Source: Leuctra nigra (Eukaryota > Arthropoda > Insecta > Plecoptera > Leuctridae). Taken from it: a stretch of DNA of 64,000 bases. Shown here in pieces: positions 1-9,205 of this stretch. The stretch covers positions 124,001 through 188,000 of the forward strand of contig CAKOGZ010000107.1 of assembly GCA_934045905.1 (NCBI GenBank), given 5' to 3'. The stretch's first letter is position 1. The number at the start of each line of letters is the position of its first letter. The translations under genes were made by a program, and so were the position numbers. The notes beneath the pieces were generated by a model. The model was not told the origin of the DNA, did no database searches, and worked only from the letters and a program-made list of their open reading frames with translations.

Positions 1-412
1 AACACTTTTTTCTGTCAGACGCTCCGATACGCCGCATTTCTTAGTTTATGTCCTTCAGAAGCAGAAGGGCACAATCCTGATAGGTTTTCATCAATTTTTT
101 GTCACTGTAGGTTAAAGCTTGTTAAGGGTCAGCTACGCTCGCTTCGCTAACCTACCCTAACCTAACTTTATTATAAAATTATCTGACCGGGCAACGTCGG
201 GCGACTCCAGGAGGCAGAGGGGAGATTTTTTTTTACATGTTAATGTTAAGCCTATTATTTTCGAAAAGTGTTTTATTTCATTTCTCGGCATAACGTTGTG
301 TAGGCTTCAAGAAAATTCGATAAAAATAGGGGGGTGCCACTTTAGAAGTAGCTCATATTGATATTTTTTTATTTGTTTCCTACTTTGTGACGAATCTATT
401 ACTCTAAGAGAG
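1..412 (+). repeat. Partial B half at left edge
   Basis: This is the right-hand 412 bases of a B half cut by the window edge; it begins at the 3' side of the hairpin, 45 bases into B. It is 1x, core CGGGCGACTCC, end TGCCAC and GAATCTA. Confidence 0.95.
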
Positions 413-1459
413 TTGACAACGTTACCCTATATAGAAGATGGTGAGAGGCTTAAAAAGTGCAGAAACACTTTTTTATGTCAGACTCTCCGATTCGCCGGAA
501 TTAACTGTTCATGTTATTCAGAAGCTGATGGGTCCACCCCCGATAGATTTTCATCCATTTTTTTGTCAATGTATATTGACCAACAATGTAGGTTAGCCTA
601 CAAAGGTAACAATGTAACAATTAACAATGTTCCTTAGATTTTCCTCATTTCCTAGGTTTTCATCCATTTTTTAGGCAATGGAGGTTAAAGCTTGTGATGA
701 GTCAGCTACGCTCGCTTCGCTAACCTGTATAAACCTAACTTTATTATATAATAATCTGACAGGGCAGCGTCGGGCGACTCCAAGTGGGCAGAGTGGGGTT
801 CTTTTTTATAATTTTATTTATAAGCCTATTTTTTTTCGAAAAGTGATTTATTACATTTCTCGGCATAACGTTGTGTAGGCATCAAGAAAATTCGATAAAA
901 ACAGGGGGGTGCCACTTTAGAAGTAGGTCATATTGAAAAAGTTTTGTTTGTTTCCTACTTTGTGACGAATCTATTACTCTTAGAGAGCTGAAAATGATAC
1001 ACCATATAGATGATGGAGAGAGGCTTAAAAAGTGCAGAAACACTTTTTTCTGTCAGACGCTCCGATACGCCGCATTTCTTAGTTTATGTCCTTCAGAAGC
1101 AGAAGGGCACAATCCTGATAGGTATTCATCAATTTTTTGTCACTGTAGGTTAAAGCTTGTTAAGGGTCAGCTACGCTCGCTTCGCTCGCTTCGCTAACCT
1201 ACCCTAACCTAACTTTATTATAAAATTATCTGACCGGGCAACGTCGGGCGACTCCAGGAGGCAGAGGGGAGATTTTTTTTTACATGTTAATGTTAAGCCT
1301 ATTATTTTCGAAAAGTGTTTTATTTCATTTCTCGGCATAACGTTGTGTAGGCTTCAAGAAAATTCGATAAAAATAGGGGGGTGCAACTTTAGAAGTAGCT
1401 CATATTGATATTTTTTTATTTGTTTCCTACTTTGTGACGAATCTATTACTCTAAGAGAG
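413..1459 (+). repeat. Dimer unit 1, S type, 1047 bp
   Basis: A half 413-993, B half 994-1459. S but SalI-, an uncommon pairing. It has TAGAAGATGG at the start where nearly all units have TAGTAGATGG; 4700 shares this. Private changes are TAGGCAATGG, CAAGTGGGC and AAGTGATTTA in A and GGTATTCATC in B. Hinge GCAG, 2x, core CGGGCGACTCC, end TGCAAC, GAATCTA. Confidence 0.95.
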
Positions 1460-1498
1460 TTGACAACGTTACCCTATATAGTAGATGGTGAGAGGCTT

Positions 1499-1520
1499 AA
1501 AAAGTGCAGAAACACTTTTT
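1499..1520. repeat. 8-bp hairpin AAAAAGTG/CACTTTTT, A half
   Basis: Arms 1499-1506 and 1513-1520 with loop CAGAAA. The B half has the same hairpin at 2183-2204. In B halves with the AGTACTG hinge the last stem pair is broken; in AGTGCTG forms only the loop changes. Confidence 0.7.
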
Positions 1521-1576
1521 TATGTCAGACTCTCCGATTCGCCGGAATTAACTGTTCATGTTATTCAGAAGCTGAT

Positions 1577-1586
1577 GGGTCGACCC
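1577..1586. repeat. 10-bp palindrome GGGTCGACCC (SalI+ marker)
   Basis: A perfect palindrome containing GTCGAC. It is present in 23 of 58 A halves; the rest have GGGTCCACCC, which breaks it. It tracks closely with S-type units. Confidence 0.85.
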
Positions 1587-1611
1587 CCGATAGATTTTCA
1601 TCCATTTTTTT

Positions 1612-1627
1612 GTCAATGTATATTGAC
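1612..1627. repeat. Inverted repeat GTCAAT-gtat-ATTGAC in the 109-bp element
   Basis: Six-base perfect arms at 1612-1617 and 1622-1627 around a 4-base centre. It opens each 109-bp copy, so L units carry two. It could be a dimeric protein site or a small hairpin; nothing here shows which. Confidence 0.6.
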
Positions 1628-1628
1628 C

Positions 1629-1677
1629 AACAATGTAGGTTAGCCTACAAAGGTAACAATGTCACAATTAACAATGT
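1629..1677 (+). promoter_or_regulatory. Three AACAATGT direct repeats (HMG/SOX-type consensus)
   Basis: AACAATGT occurs at 1629-1636, 1655-1662 and 1670-1677, and again 109 bp later in copy 2. AACAATG fits the known SOX/HMG-box consensus WWCAAWG. Binding is only inferred; AT-rich DNA yields such matches easily, though three exact copies in 49 bp is striking. Confidence 0.3.
1635..1648. repeat. Near-palindrome GTAGGTTAGCCTAC
   Basis: Fourteen bases with six Watson-Crick pairs and one T/G pair, lying between the first and second AACAATGT sites of the 109-bp element. It recurs in every copy of the element. Confidence 0.5.
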
Positions 1678-1720
1678 TCCTTAGATTTTCATCATTTCCT
1701 AGGTTTTCATCCATTTTTTT

Positions 1721-1829
1721 GTCAATGTATATTGACCAACAATGTAGGTTAGCCTACAAAGGTAACAATGTAACAATTAACAATGTTCCTTAGATTTTCC
1801 TCATTTCCTAGGGTTTCATCCATTTTTTA
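1721..1829 (+). repeat. 109-bp element, copy 2 (present in all units)
   Basis: Tandem partner of copy 1; it ends where GTCAATGGAGG begins. Variants include GTCCCTTAG instead of GTTCCTTAG (for example 10362, 14395, 26622, 32276, 36774) and GGTTACAATG (48007, 54616, 57757). The 3' boundary reads CTAGGGTTTC, CTAGGTTTTC or CTAGGTTTTTATCC depending on lineage. Confidence 0.95.
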
Positions 1830-1896
1830 GTCAATGGAGGTTAAAGCTTGTGATGAGTCAGCTACGCTCGCTTCGCTAACCTGTATTAACCTAACT

Positions 1897-1910
1897 TTAT
1901 TATATAATAA
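1897..1910. repeat. 14-bp AT palindrome TTATTATATAATAA
   Basis: A perfect palindrome found only in A halves, just after CCTAACT. The B half has TTATTATAAAATTA at the matching place, so the symmetry is lost or was never formed there. Confidence 0.75.
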
Positions 1911-1988
1911 TCTGACAGGGCAGCGTCGGGCGACTCCAAGGGGGCAGAGTGGGGTTCTTTTTTATAATTTTATTTATAAGCCTATTTT

Positions 1989-1998
1989 TTTTCGAAAA
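1989..1998. repeat. 10-bp palindrome TTTTCGAAAA
   Basis: Perfect palindrome conserved in both halves (B example at 1315-1324). Occasional losses are TTTTCAAAAA (B of the 1460 unit), TTTTCGAGAA (10362, 16589 and 19830 units) and TTTTTGAAAA (40134, 43492, 48007 and 50210 units). Confidence 0.75.
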
Positions 1999-2045
1999 GT
2001 GTTTTATTACATTTCTCGGCATAACGTTGTGTAGGCATCAAGAAA

Positions 2046-2062
2046 ATTCGATAAAAACAGGG
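2046..2062 (+). promoter_or_regulatory. CENP-B-box-like 17-mer in the A half, one mismatch
   Basis: The sequence reads ATTCGATAAAAACAGGG. The known core of the CENP-B box is nTTCGnnnnAnnCGGGn; here eight of nine fixed positions match, with CAGG for CGGG. The B half has TAGG at the same place, two mismatches. It sits in the part best conserved between A and B. A one-mismatch match could arise by chance in a unit this long, so a role is only a guess. Confidence 0.25.
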
Positions 2063-2300
2063 GGGTGCCACTTTAGAAGTAGGTCATATTGAAAAAGTTT
2101 TGTTTGTTTCCTACTTTGTGACGAATCTATTACTCTTAGAGAGCTAAAAATGATACACCATATAGATGATGGAGAGAGGCTTAAAAAGTGCAGAAACACT
2201 TTTTTCTGTCAGACGCTCCGATACGCCGCATTTCTTAGTTTATGTCCTTCAGAAGCAGAAGGGCACAATCCTGATAGGTTTTCATCAATTTTTTGTCACT

Positions 2301-2358
2301 GTAGGTTAAAGCTTGTTAAGGGTCAGCTACGCTCGCTTCGCTCGCTTCGCTAACCTAC
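2301..2358. repeat. 8-bp inverted repeat GTAGGTTA/TAACCTAC bracketing a GC-rich loop, B half
   Basis: Arms at 2301-2308 and 2351-2358 enclose 42 bases (33 in 1x units) that hold a HindIII site and the 9-bp segments. The matching A-half arms are shorter (AGGTTA/TAACCT). Confidence 0.6.
2331..2351 (+). repeat. 9-bp tandem duplication GCTCGCTTC in B (2x form)
   Basis: Two 9-bp copies, 2331-2339 and 2340-2348, followed by a third partial GCT. Single-copy (1x) B halves occur in the left partial unit and in units starting at 2616, 5856, 11518, 15551, 18792, 20986, 22024, 23171, 24318, 27779, 30082, 32276 and 34580. A halves always have one copy. This accounts for the 1038/1047 and 1147/1156 length pairs. 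Confidence 0.9.
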
Positions 2359-2615
2359 CCTAACCTAACTTTATTATAAAATTATCTGACCGGGCAACGT
2401 CGGGCGACTCCAGGAGGCAGAGGGGAGATTTTTTTTTACATGTTAATGTTAAGCCTATTATTTTCAAAAAGTGTTTTATTTCATTTCTCGGCATAACGTT
2501 GTGTAGGCTTCAAGAAAATTCGATAAAAATAGGGGGGTGCCACTTTAGAAGTAGCTCATATTGATATTTTTTTATTTGTTTCCTACTTTGTGACGAATCT
2601 ATTACTCTAAGAGAG

Positions 2616-3652
2616 TTGACAACGTTACCCTATATAGTAGATGGTGAGAGGCTTAAAAAGTGCAGAAACACTTTTTTATGTCAGACTCTCCGATTCGCCG
2701 GAATTAACTGTTCATGTCATTCAGAAGCTGATGGGTCGACCCCCGATAGATTTTCATCCATTTTTTTGTCAATGTATATTGACCAACAATGTAGGTTAGC
2801 CTACAAAGGTAACAATGTAACAATTAACAATGTTCCTTAGATTTTCCTCATTTCCTAGGTTTTCATCCATTTTTTAGTCAATGGTGGTTAAAGCTTGTGA
2901 TGAGTCAGCTACGCTCGCTTCGCTAACCTGTATAAACCTAACTTTATTATATAATAATCTGACAGGGCAGCGTCGGGCGACTCCAAGGGGGCAGAGTGGG
3001 GTTCTTTTTTATAATTTTATTTATAAGCCTATTTTTTTTCGAAAAGTGTTTTATTACATTTCTCGGCATAACGTTGTGTAGGCATCAAGAAAATTCGATA
3101 AAAACAGGGGGGTGCCACTTTAGAAGTAGGTCATATTGAAAAAGTTTTGTTTGTTTCCTACTTTGTGACGAATCTATAACTCTTAGAGAGCTGAAAATGA
3201 TACACCATATAGATGATGGAGAGAGGCTTAAAAAGTGCAGAAACACTTTTTTCTGTCAGACGCTCCGATACGCCGCATTTCTTAGTTTATGTCCTTCAGA
3301 AGCAGAAGGGCACAATCCTGATAGGTTTTCATCAATTTTTTGTCACTGTAGGTTAAAGCTTGTTAAGGGTCAGCTACGCTCGCTTCGCTAACCTACCCTA
3401 ACCTAACTTTATTATAAAATTATCTGACCGGGCAACGTCGGGCGACTCCAGGAGGCAGAGGGGAGATTTTTTTTACATGTTAATGTTAAGCCTATTATTT
3501 TCGAAAAGTGTTTTATTTCATTTCTCGGCATAACGTTGTGTAGGCTTCAAGAAAATTCGATAAAAATAGGGGGGTGCCACTTTAGAAGTAGCTCATATTG
3601 ATATTTTTTTATTTGTTTCCTACTTTGTGACGAATCTATTACTCTAAGAGAG
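2616..3652 (+). repeat. Dimer unit 3, S type, 1037 bp
   Basis: A 2616-3196, B 3197-3652. SalI+. Private CATGTCATTC and ATGGTGGTTA in A, and GAATCTATAAC at the A end. Hinge GCAG, 1x, core CGGGCGACTCC, a T8 rather than T9 run before ACATG, end TGCCAC, GAATCTA. Confidence 0.95.
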
Positions 3653-4699
3653 TTGACAACGTTACCCTATATAGTAGATGGTGAGAGGCTTAAAAAGTGC
3701 AGAAACACTTTTTTATGTCAGACTCTCCGATTCGCCGGAATTAACTGTTCATGTTATTCAGAAGCTGATGGGTCCACCCCCGATAGATTTTCATCCATTT
3801 TTTTGTCAATGTATATTGACCAACAATGTAGGTTAGCCTACAAAGGTAACAATGTAACAATTAACAATGTTCCTTAGATTTTCCTCATTTCCTAGGTTTT
3901 CATCCATTTTTTAGTCAATGGAGGTTAAAGCTTGTGATGAGTCAGCTACGCTCGCTTCGCTAACCTGTATAAACCTAACTTTATTATATAATAATCTGAC
4001 AGGGCAGCGTCGGGCGACTCCAAGGGGGCAGAGTGGGGTTCTTTTTTATAATTTTATTTATAAGCCTATTTTTTTTCGAAAAGTGTTTTATTACATTTCT
4101 CGGCATAACGTTGTGTAGGCATCAAGAAAATTCGATAAAAACAGGGGGGTGCCACTTTAGAAGTAGGTCATATTGAAAAAGTTTTGTTTGTTTCCTACTT
4201 TGTGACGAATCTATTACTCTTAGAGAGCTGAAAATGATACACCATATAGATGATGGAGAGAGGCTTAAAAAGTGCAGAAACACTTTTTTCTGTCAGACGC
4301 TCCGATACGCCGCATTTCTTAGTTTATGTCCTTCAGAAGCAGAAGGGCACAATCCTGATAGGTTTTCATCAATTTTTTGTCACTGTAGGTTAAACCTTGT
4401 TAAGGGTCAGCTACGCTCGCTTCGCTCGCTTCGCTAACCTACCCTAACCTTACTTTATTATAAAATTATCTGACCGGGCAACGTCGGGCGACTACAGGAG
4501 GCAGAGGGGAGATTTTTTTTTACATGTTAATGTTAAGCCTATTATTTTCGAAAAGTGTTTTATTTCATTTCTCGGCATAACGTTGTGTAGGCTTCAAGAA
4601 AATTCGATAAAAATAGGGGGGTGCAACTTTAGAAGTAGCTCATATTGATATTTTTTTATTTGTTTCCTACTTTGTGACGAATCTATTACTCTAAGAGAG
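3653..4699 (+). repeat. Dimer unit 4, S type, 1047 bp
   Basis: A 3653-4233, B 4234-4699. S but SalI-, as in unit 1, which lies one trimer upstream. B has TAAACCTTG, so the otherwise regular HindIII site is lost. Hinge GCAG, 2x, CCTTACTTT, core CGGGCGACTAC, end TGCAAC, GAATCTA. Confidence 0.95.
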
Positions 4700-5855
4700 T
4701 TGACAACGTTACCCTATATAGAAGATGGTGAGAGGCTTAAAAAGTGCAGAAACACTTTTTTATGTCAGACTCTCCGATTCGCCGGAATTAACTGTTCATG
4801 TTATTCAGAAGCTGATGGGTCCACCCCCGATAGATTTTCATCCATTTTTTTGTCAATGTATATTGACCAACAATGTAGGTTAGCCTACAAAGGTAACAAT
4901 GTCACAATTAACAATGTTCCTTAGATTTTCATCATTTCCTAGGTTTTCATCCATTTTTTTGTCAATGTATATTGACCAACAATGTAGGTTAGCCTACAAA
5001 GGTAACAATGTAACAATTAACAATGTTCCTTAGATTTTCCTCATTTCCTAGGGTTTCATCCATTTTTTAGTCAATGGAGGTTAAAGCTTGTGATGAGTCA
5101 GCTACGCTCGCTTCGCTAACCTGTATTAACCTAACTTTATTATATAATAATCTGACAGGGCAGCGTCGGGCGACTCCAAGGGGGCAGAGTGGGGTTCTTT
5201 TTTATAATTTTATTTATAAGCCTATTTTTTTTCGAAAAGTGTTTTATTACATTTCTCGGCATAACGTTGTGTAGGCATCAAGAAAATTCGATAAAAACAG
5301 GGGGGTGCCACTTTAGAAGTAGGTCATATTGAAAAAGTTTTGTTTGTTTCCTACTTTGTGACGAATCTATTACTCTTAGAGAGCTGAAAATGATACACCA
5401 TATAGATGATGGAGAGAGGCTTAAAAAGTGCAGAAACACTTTTTTCTGTCAGACGCTCCGATACGCCGCATTTCTTAGTTTATGTCCTTCAGAAGCAGAA
5501 GGGCACAATCCTGATAGGTTTTCATCAATTTTTTGTCACTGTAGGTTAAAGCTTGTTAAGGGTCAGCTACGCTCGCTTCGCTCGCTTCGCTAACCTACCC
5601 TAACCTAACTTTATTATAAAATTATCTGACCGGGCAACGTCGGGCGACTCCAGGAGGCAGAGGGGAGATTTTTTTTTACATGTTAATGTTAAGAATATTA
5701 TTTTCGAAAAGTGTTTTATTTCATTTCTCGGCATAACGTTGTGTAGGCTTCAAGAAAATTCGATAAAAATAGGGGGGTGCCACTTTAGAAGTAGCTCATA
5801 TTGATATTTTTTTATTTGTTTCCTACTTTGTGACGAATCTATTACTCTAAGAGAG
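4700..5855 (+). repeat. Dimer unit 5, L type, 1156 bp
   Basis: A 4700-5389, B 5390-5855. SalI-, with the TAGAAGATGG start shared with unit 1. CTAGGGTTTC and CTGTATTAAC in A. Private GTTAAGAATATT in B. Hinge GCAG, 2x, core CGGGCGACTCC, end TGCCAC, GAATCTA. Confidence 0.95.
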
Positions 5856-6893
5856 TTGACAACGTTACCCTATAAAGTAGATGGTGAGAGGCTTAAAAAG
5901 TGCAGAAACACTTTTTTATGTCAGACTCTCCGATTCGCCGGAATTAACTGTTCATGTTATTCAGAAGCTGATGGGTCGACCCCCGATAGATTTTCATCCA
6001 TTTTTTTGTCAATGTATATTGACCAACAATGTAGGTTAGCCTACAAAGGTAACAATGTAACAATTAACAATGTTCCTTAGATTTTCCTCATTTCCTAGGT
6101 TTTCATCCATTTTTTAGTCAATGGAGGTTAAAGCTTGTGATGAGTCAGCTACGCTCGCTTCGCTTACCTGTATAAACCTAACTTTATTATATAATAATCT
6201 GACAGGGCAGCGTCGGGCGACTCCAAGGGGGCAGAGTGGGGTTCTTTTTTATAATTTTATTTATAAGCCTATTTTTTTTCGAAAAGTGTTTTATTACATT
6301 TCTCGGCATAACGTTGTGTAGGCATCAAGAAAATTCGATAAAAACAGGGGGGTGCCACTTTAGAAGTAGGTCATATTGAAAAAGTTTTGTTTGTTTCCTA
6401 CTTTGTGACGAATCTATTACTCTTAGAGAGCTGAAAATGATACACCATATAGATGATGGAGAGAGGCTTAAAAAGTGCAGAAACACTTTTTTCTGTCAGA
6501 CGCTCCGATACGCCGCATTTCTTAGTTTATGTCCTTCAGAAGCAGAAGGGCACAATCCTGATAGGTTTTCATCAATTTTTTGTCACTGTAGGTTAAAGCT
6601 TGTTAAGGGTCAGCTACGCTCGCTTCGCTAACCTACCCTAACCTAACTTTATTATAAAATTATCTGACCGGGCAACGTCGGGCGACTCCAGGAGGCAGAG
6701 GGGAGATTTTTTTTTACATGTTAATGTTAAGCCTATTATTTTCGAAAAGTGTTTTATTTCATTTCTCGGCATAACGTTGTGTAGGCTTCAAGAAAATTCG
6801 ATAAAAATAGGGGGGTGCAACTTTAGAAGTAGCTCATATTGATATTTTTTTATTTGTTTCCTACTTTGTGACGAATCTATTACTCTAAGAGAG
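5856..6893 (+). repeat. Dimer unit 6, S type, 1038 bp
   Basis: A 5856-6436, B 6437-6893. SalI+. Private TATAAAGTAG and CGCTTACCTG in A. Hinge GCAG, 1x, core CGGGCGACTCC, end TGCAAC, GAATCTA. Confidence 0.95.
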
Positions 6894-8049
6894 TTGACAA
6901 CGTTACCCTATATAGTAGATGGTGAGAGGCTTAAAAAGTGCAGAAACACTTTTTTATGTCAGACTCTCCGATTCGCCGGAATTAACTGTTCATGTTATTC
7001 AGAAGCTGATGGGTCCACCCCCGATAGATTTTCATCCATTTTTTTGTCAATGTATATTGACCAACAATGTAGGTTAGCCTACAAAGGTAACAATGTCACA
7101 ATTAACAATGTTCCTTAGATTTTCATCATTTCCTAGGTTTTCATCCATTTTTTTGTCAATGTATATTGACCAACAATGTAGGTTAGCCTACAAAGGTAAC
7201 AATGTAACAATTAACAATGTTCCTTAGATTTTCCTCATTTCCTAGGGTTTCATCCATTTTTTAGTCAATGGAGGTTAAAGCTTGTGATGAGTCAGCTACG
7301 CTCGCTTCGCTAACCTGTATTAACCTAACTTTATTATATAATAATCTGACAGGGCAGCGTCGGGCGACTCCAAGGGGGCAGAGTGGGGTTCTTTTTTATA
7401 ATTTTATTTATAAGCCTATTTTTTTTCGAAAAGTGTTTTATTACATTTCTCGGCATAACGTTGTGTAGGCATCAAGAAAATTCGATAAAAACAGGGGGGT
7501 GCCACTTTAGAAGTAGGTCATATTGAAAAAGTTTTGTTTGTTTCCTACTTTGTGACGAATCTATTACTCTTAGAGAGCTGAAAATGATACACCATATAGA
7601 TGATGGAGAGAGGCTTAAAAAGTGCAGAAACACTTTTTTCTGTCAGACGCTCCGATACGCCGCATTTCTTAGTTTATGTCCTTCAGAAGCAGAAGGGCAC
7701 AATCCTGATAGGTTTTCATCAATTTTTTGTCACTGTAGGTTAAAGCTTGTTAAGGGTCAGCTACGCTCGCTTCGCTCGCTTCGCTAACCTACCCTAACCT
7801 AACTTTATTATAAAATTATCTGACCGGGCAACGTCAGGCGACTACAGGAGGCAGAGGGGAGATTTTTTTTTACATGTTAATGTTAAGCCTATTATTTTCG
7901 AAAAGTGTTTTATTTCATTTCTCGGCATAACGTTGTGTAGGCTTCAAGAAAATTCGATAAAAATAGGGGGGTGCCACTTTAGAAGTAGCTCATATTGATA
8001 TTTTTTTATTTGTTTCCTACTTTGTGACGAATCTATTACTCTAAGAGAG
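6894..8049 (+). repeat. Dimer unit 7, L type, 1156 bp
   Basis: A 6894-7583, B 7584-8049. SalI-, CTAGGGTTTC, CTGTATTAAC. Hinge GCAG, 2x, first unit with core CAGGCGACTAC, end TGCCAC, GAATCTA. Starts a run of four L units. Confidence 0.95.
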
Positions 8050-9205
8050 TTGACAACGTTACCCTATATAGTAGATGGTGAGAGGCTTAAAAAGTGCAGA
8101 AACACTTTTTTATGTCAGACTCTCCGATTCGCCGGAATTAACTGTTCATGTTATTCAGAAGCTGATGGGTCCACCCCCGATAGATTTTCATCCATTTTTT
8201 TGTCAATGTATATTGACCAACAATGTAGGTTAGCCTACAAAGGTAACAATGTCACAATTAACAATGTTCCTTAGATTTTCATCATTTCCTAGGTTTTCAT
8301 CCATTTTTTTGTCAATGTATATTGACCAACAATGTAGGTTAGCCTACAAAGGTAACAATGTAACAATTAACAATGTTCCTTAGATTTTCCTCATTTCCTA
8401 GGGTTTCATCCATTTTTTAGTCAATGGAGGTTAAAGCTTGTGATGAGTCAGCTACGCTCGCTTCGCTAACCTGTATAAACCTAACTTTATTATATAATAA
8501 TCTGACAGGGCAGCGTCGGGCGACTCCAAGGGGGCAGAGTGGGGTTCTTTTTTATAATTTTATTTATAAGCCTATTTTTTTTCGAAAAGTGTTTTATTAC
8601 ATTTCTCGGCATAACGTTGTGTAGGCATCAAGAAAATTCGATAAAAACAGGGGGGTGCCACTTTAGAAGTAGGTCATATTGAAAAAGTTTTGTTTGTTTC
8701 CTACTTTGTGACGAATCTATTACTCTTAGAGAGCTGAAAATGATACACAATATAGATGATGGAGAGAGGCTTAAAAAGTACTGAAACACTTTTTTCTGTC
8801 AGACGCTCCGATACGCCGCATTTCTTAGTTTATGTCCTTCAGAAGCAGAAGGGCACAATCCTGATAGGTTTTCATCAATTTTTTGTCACTGTAGGTTAAA
8901 GCTTGTTAAGGGTCAGCTACGCTCGCTTCGCTCGCTTCGCTAACCTACCCTAACCTAACTTTATTATAAAATTATCTGACCGGGCAACGTCAGGCGACTA
9001 CAGGAGGCAGAGGGGAGATTTTTTTTTACATGTTAATGTTAAGCCTATTATTTTCGAAAAGTGTTTTATTTCATTTCTCGGCATAACGTTGTGTAGGCTT
9101 CAAGAAAATTCGATAAAAATAGGGGGGTGCAACTTAAGAAGTAGCTCATATTGATATTTTTTTATTTGTTTCCTACTTTGTGACGAATTTATTACTCTAA
9201 GAGAG
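8050..9205 (+). repeat. Dimer unit 8, L type, 1156 bp
   Basis: A 8050-8739, B 8740-9205. SalI-, CTAGGGTTTC, CTGTATAAAC. First ACTG hinge, with private ATACACAATA. 2x, core CAGGCGACTAC. The B end TGCAACTTAAG is shared only with the short 12555 unit; GAATTTA. Confidence 0.95.

Larger units (their letters stand above)
1612..1720 (+). repeat. 109-bp element, copy 1 (present only in L units)
   Basis: It runs from one GTCAATGTA to the next at exactly 109-bp spacing. Copy 1 has GTCACAATT and TTTTCATCATTT, and copy 2 has GTAACAATT and TTTTCCTCATTT. These differences hold across the L units, so the two copies are not being homogenised with each other inside a unit. The single copy in S units is of copy 2 type. 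Confidence 0.95.
1460..2149 (+). repeat. A half of the reference unit
   Basis: The A half is 690 bp here and 581 bp in S units. Compared with B it carries one extra 109-bp segment (two in L units), a perfect 14-bp AT palindrome, and only one copy of the 9-bp GC-rich segment. Its first 130 bp and last 160 bp align to B with few gaps; the middle is much more diverged. A and B therefore descend from one ancestral monomer of roughly 460 bp. Confidence 0.93.
1460..2615 (+). repeat. Dimer unit 2, L type, 1156 bp (reference unit for the sub-features)
   Basis: A half 1460-2149, B half 2150-2615. L and SalI+, a combination otherwise seen only at 33423, so probably a recombinant between the two A lineages. 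It has CTAGGGTTTC and CTGTATTAAC in A, and private GAGCTAAAAATG and TTTTCAAAAA changes. Hinge GCAG, 2x, core CGGGCGACTCC, end TGCCAC, GAATCTA. Confidence 0.96.
2150..2615 (+). repeat. B half of the reference unit
   Basis: The B half is 466 bp with two 9-bp segments and 457 bp with one. It lacks the 109-bp element: a single TTTTCATCAATTTTTTGTCA joins directly to the GTAGGTTAAAGC segment, whereas in A the matching motif is repeated at 109-bp spacing. It is likely closer to the ancestral monomer length. Confidence 0.93.
413..6893 (+). repeat. Higher-order S-L-S trimer, two tandem copies of about 3.24 kb
   Basis: Copies 413-3652 and 3653-6893. Each is S/SalI-/2x, then L/2x with CTAGGGTTTC and CTGTATTAAC, then S/SalI+/1x. 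Starts are offset by 3240-3241 bp at every position. The copies differ by several private changes, so this is an older or partly overwritten duplication. Confidence 0.7.

Noticed and set aside
413..637. Recurring 74-codon open frame at the start of every A half, starting with TTG and preceded by AAGAGAG
   Set aside because: It recurs only because units are copies. There is no ATG at this start, no recognisable domain, and the 42446 unit is frameshifted. Differences between units are mostly amino-acid changing, and the A versus B comparison of the same frame gives roughly neutral proportions (about 16 replacement and 6 silent by eye).
1460..1485. TTGACA followed by TATAGT, resembling a bacterial promoter
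   Set aside because: The spacing is about 11 bp rather than the usual 16-18, and the array has no genes or bacterial context.
1834..2034. 66-codon open frame after the 109-bp element in A halves
   Set aside because: It is closed early by TTATTAAATTTC in the 10362, 26622 and 36774 units and frameshifted by a T9 run in the 33423 and 37930 units. Low-complexity T-rich content and no domain; not treated as a gene.
2150..2353. 64-67-codon open frame from ATGATACACC in B halves
   Set aside because: About half of the B halves carry an in-frame TGA (AGTACTG or AGTGCTG), one has TAG (60651 unit) and one a frameshift (58447 unit). These broken forms are amplified as freely as intact ones, so no coding constraint is visible.
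2351..2372. CCTACCCTAACCTAAC as telomere-like (TTAGG or TTAGGG) DNA
   Set aside because: Only two or three degenerate units occur per B half, at a fixed position in a longer satellite; it is no telomere array and weak evidence for taxonomy.
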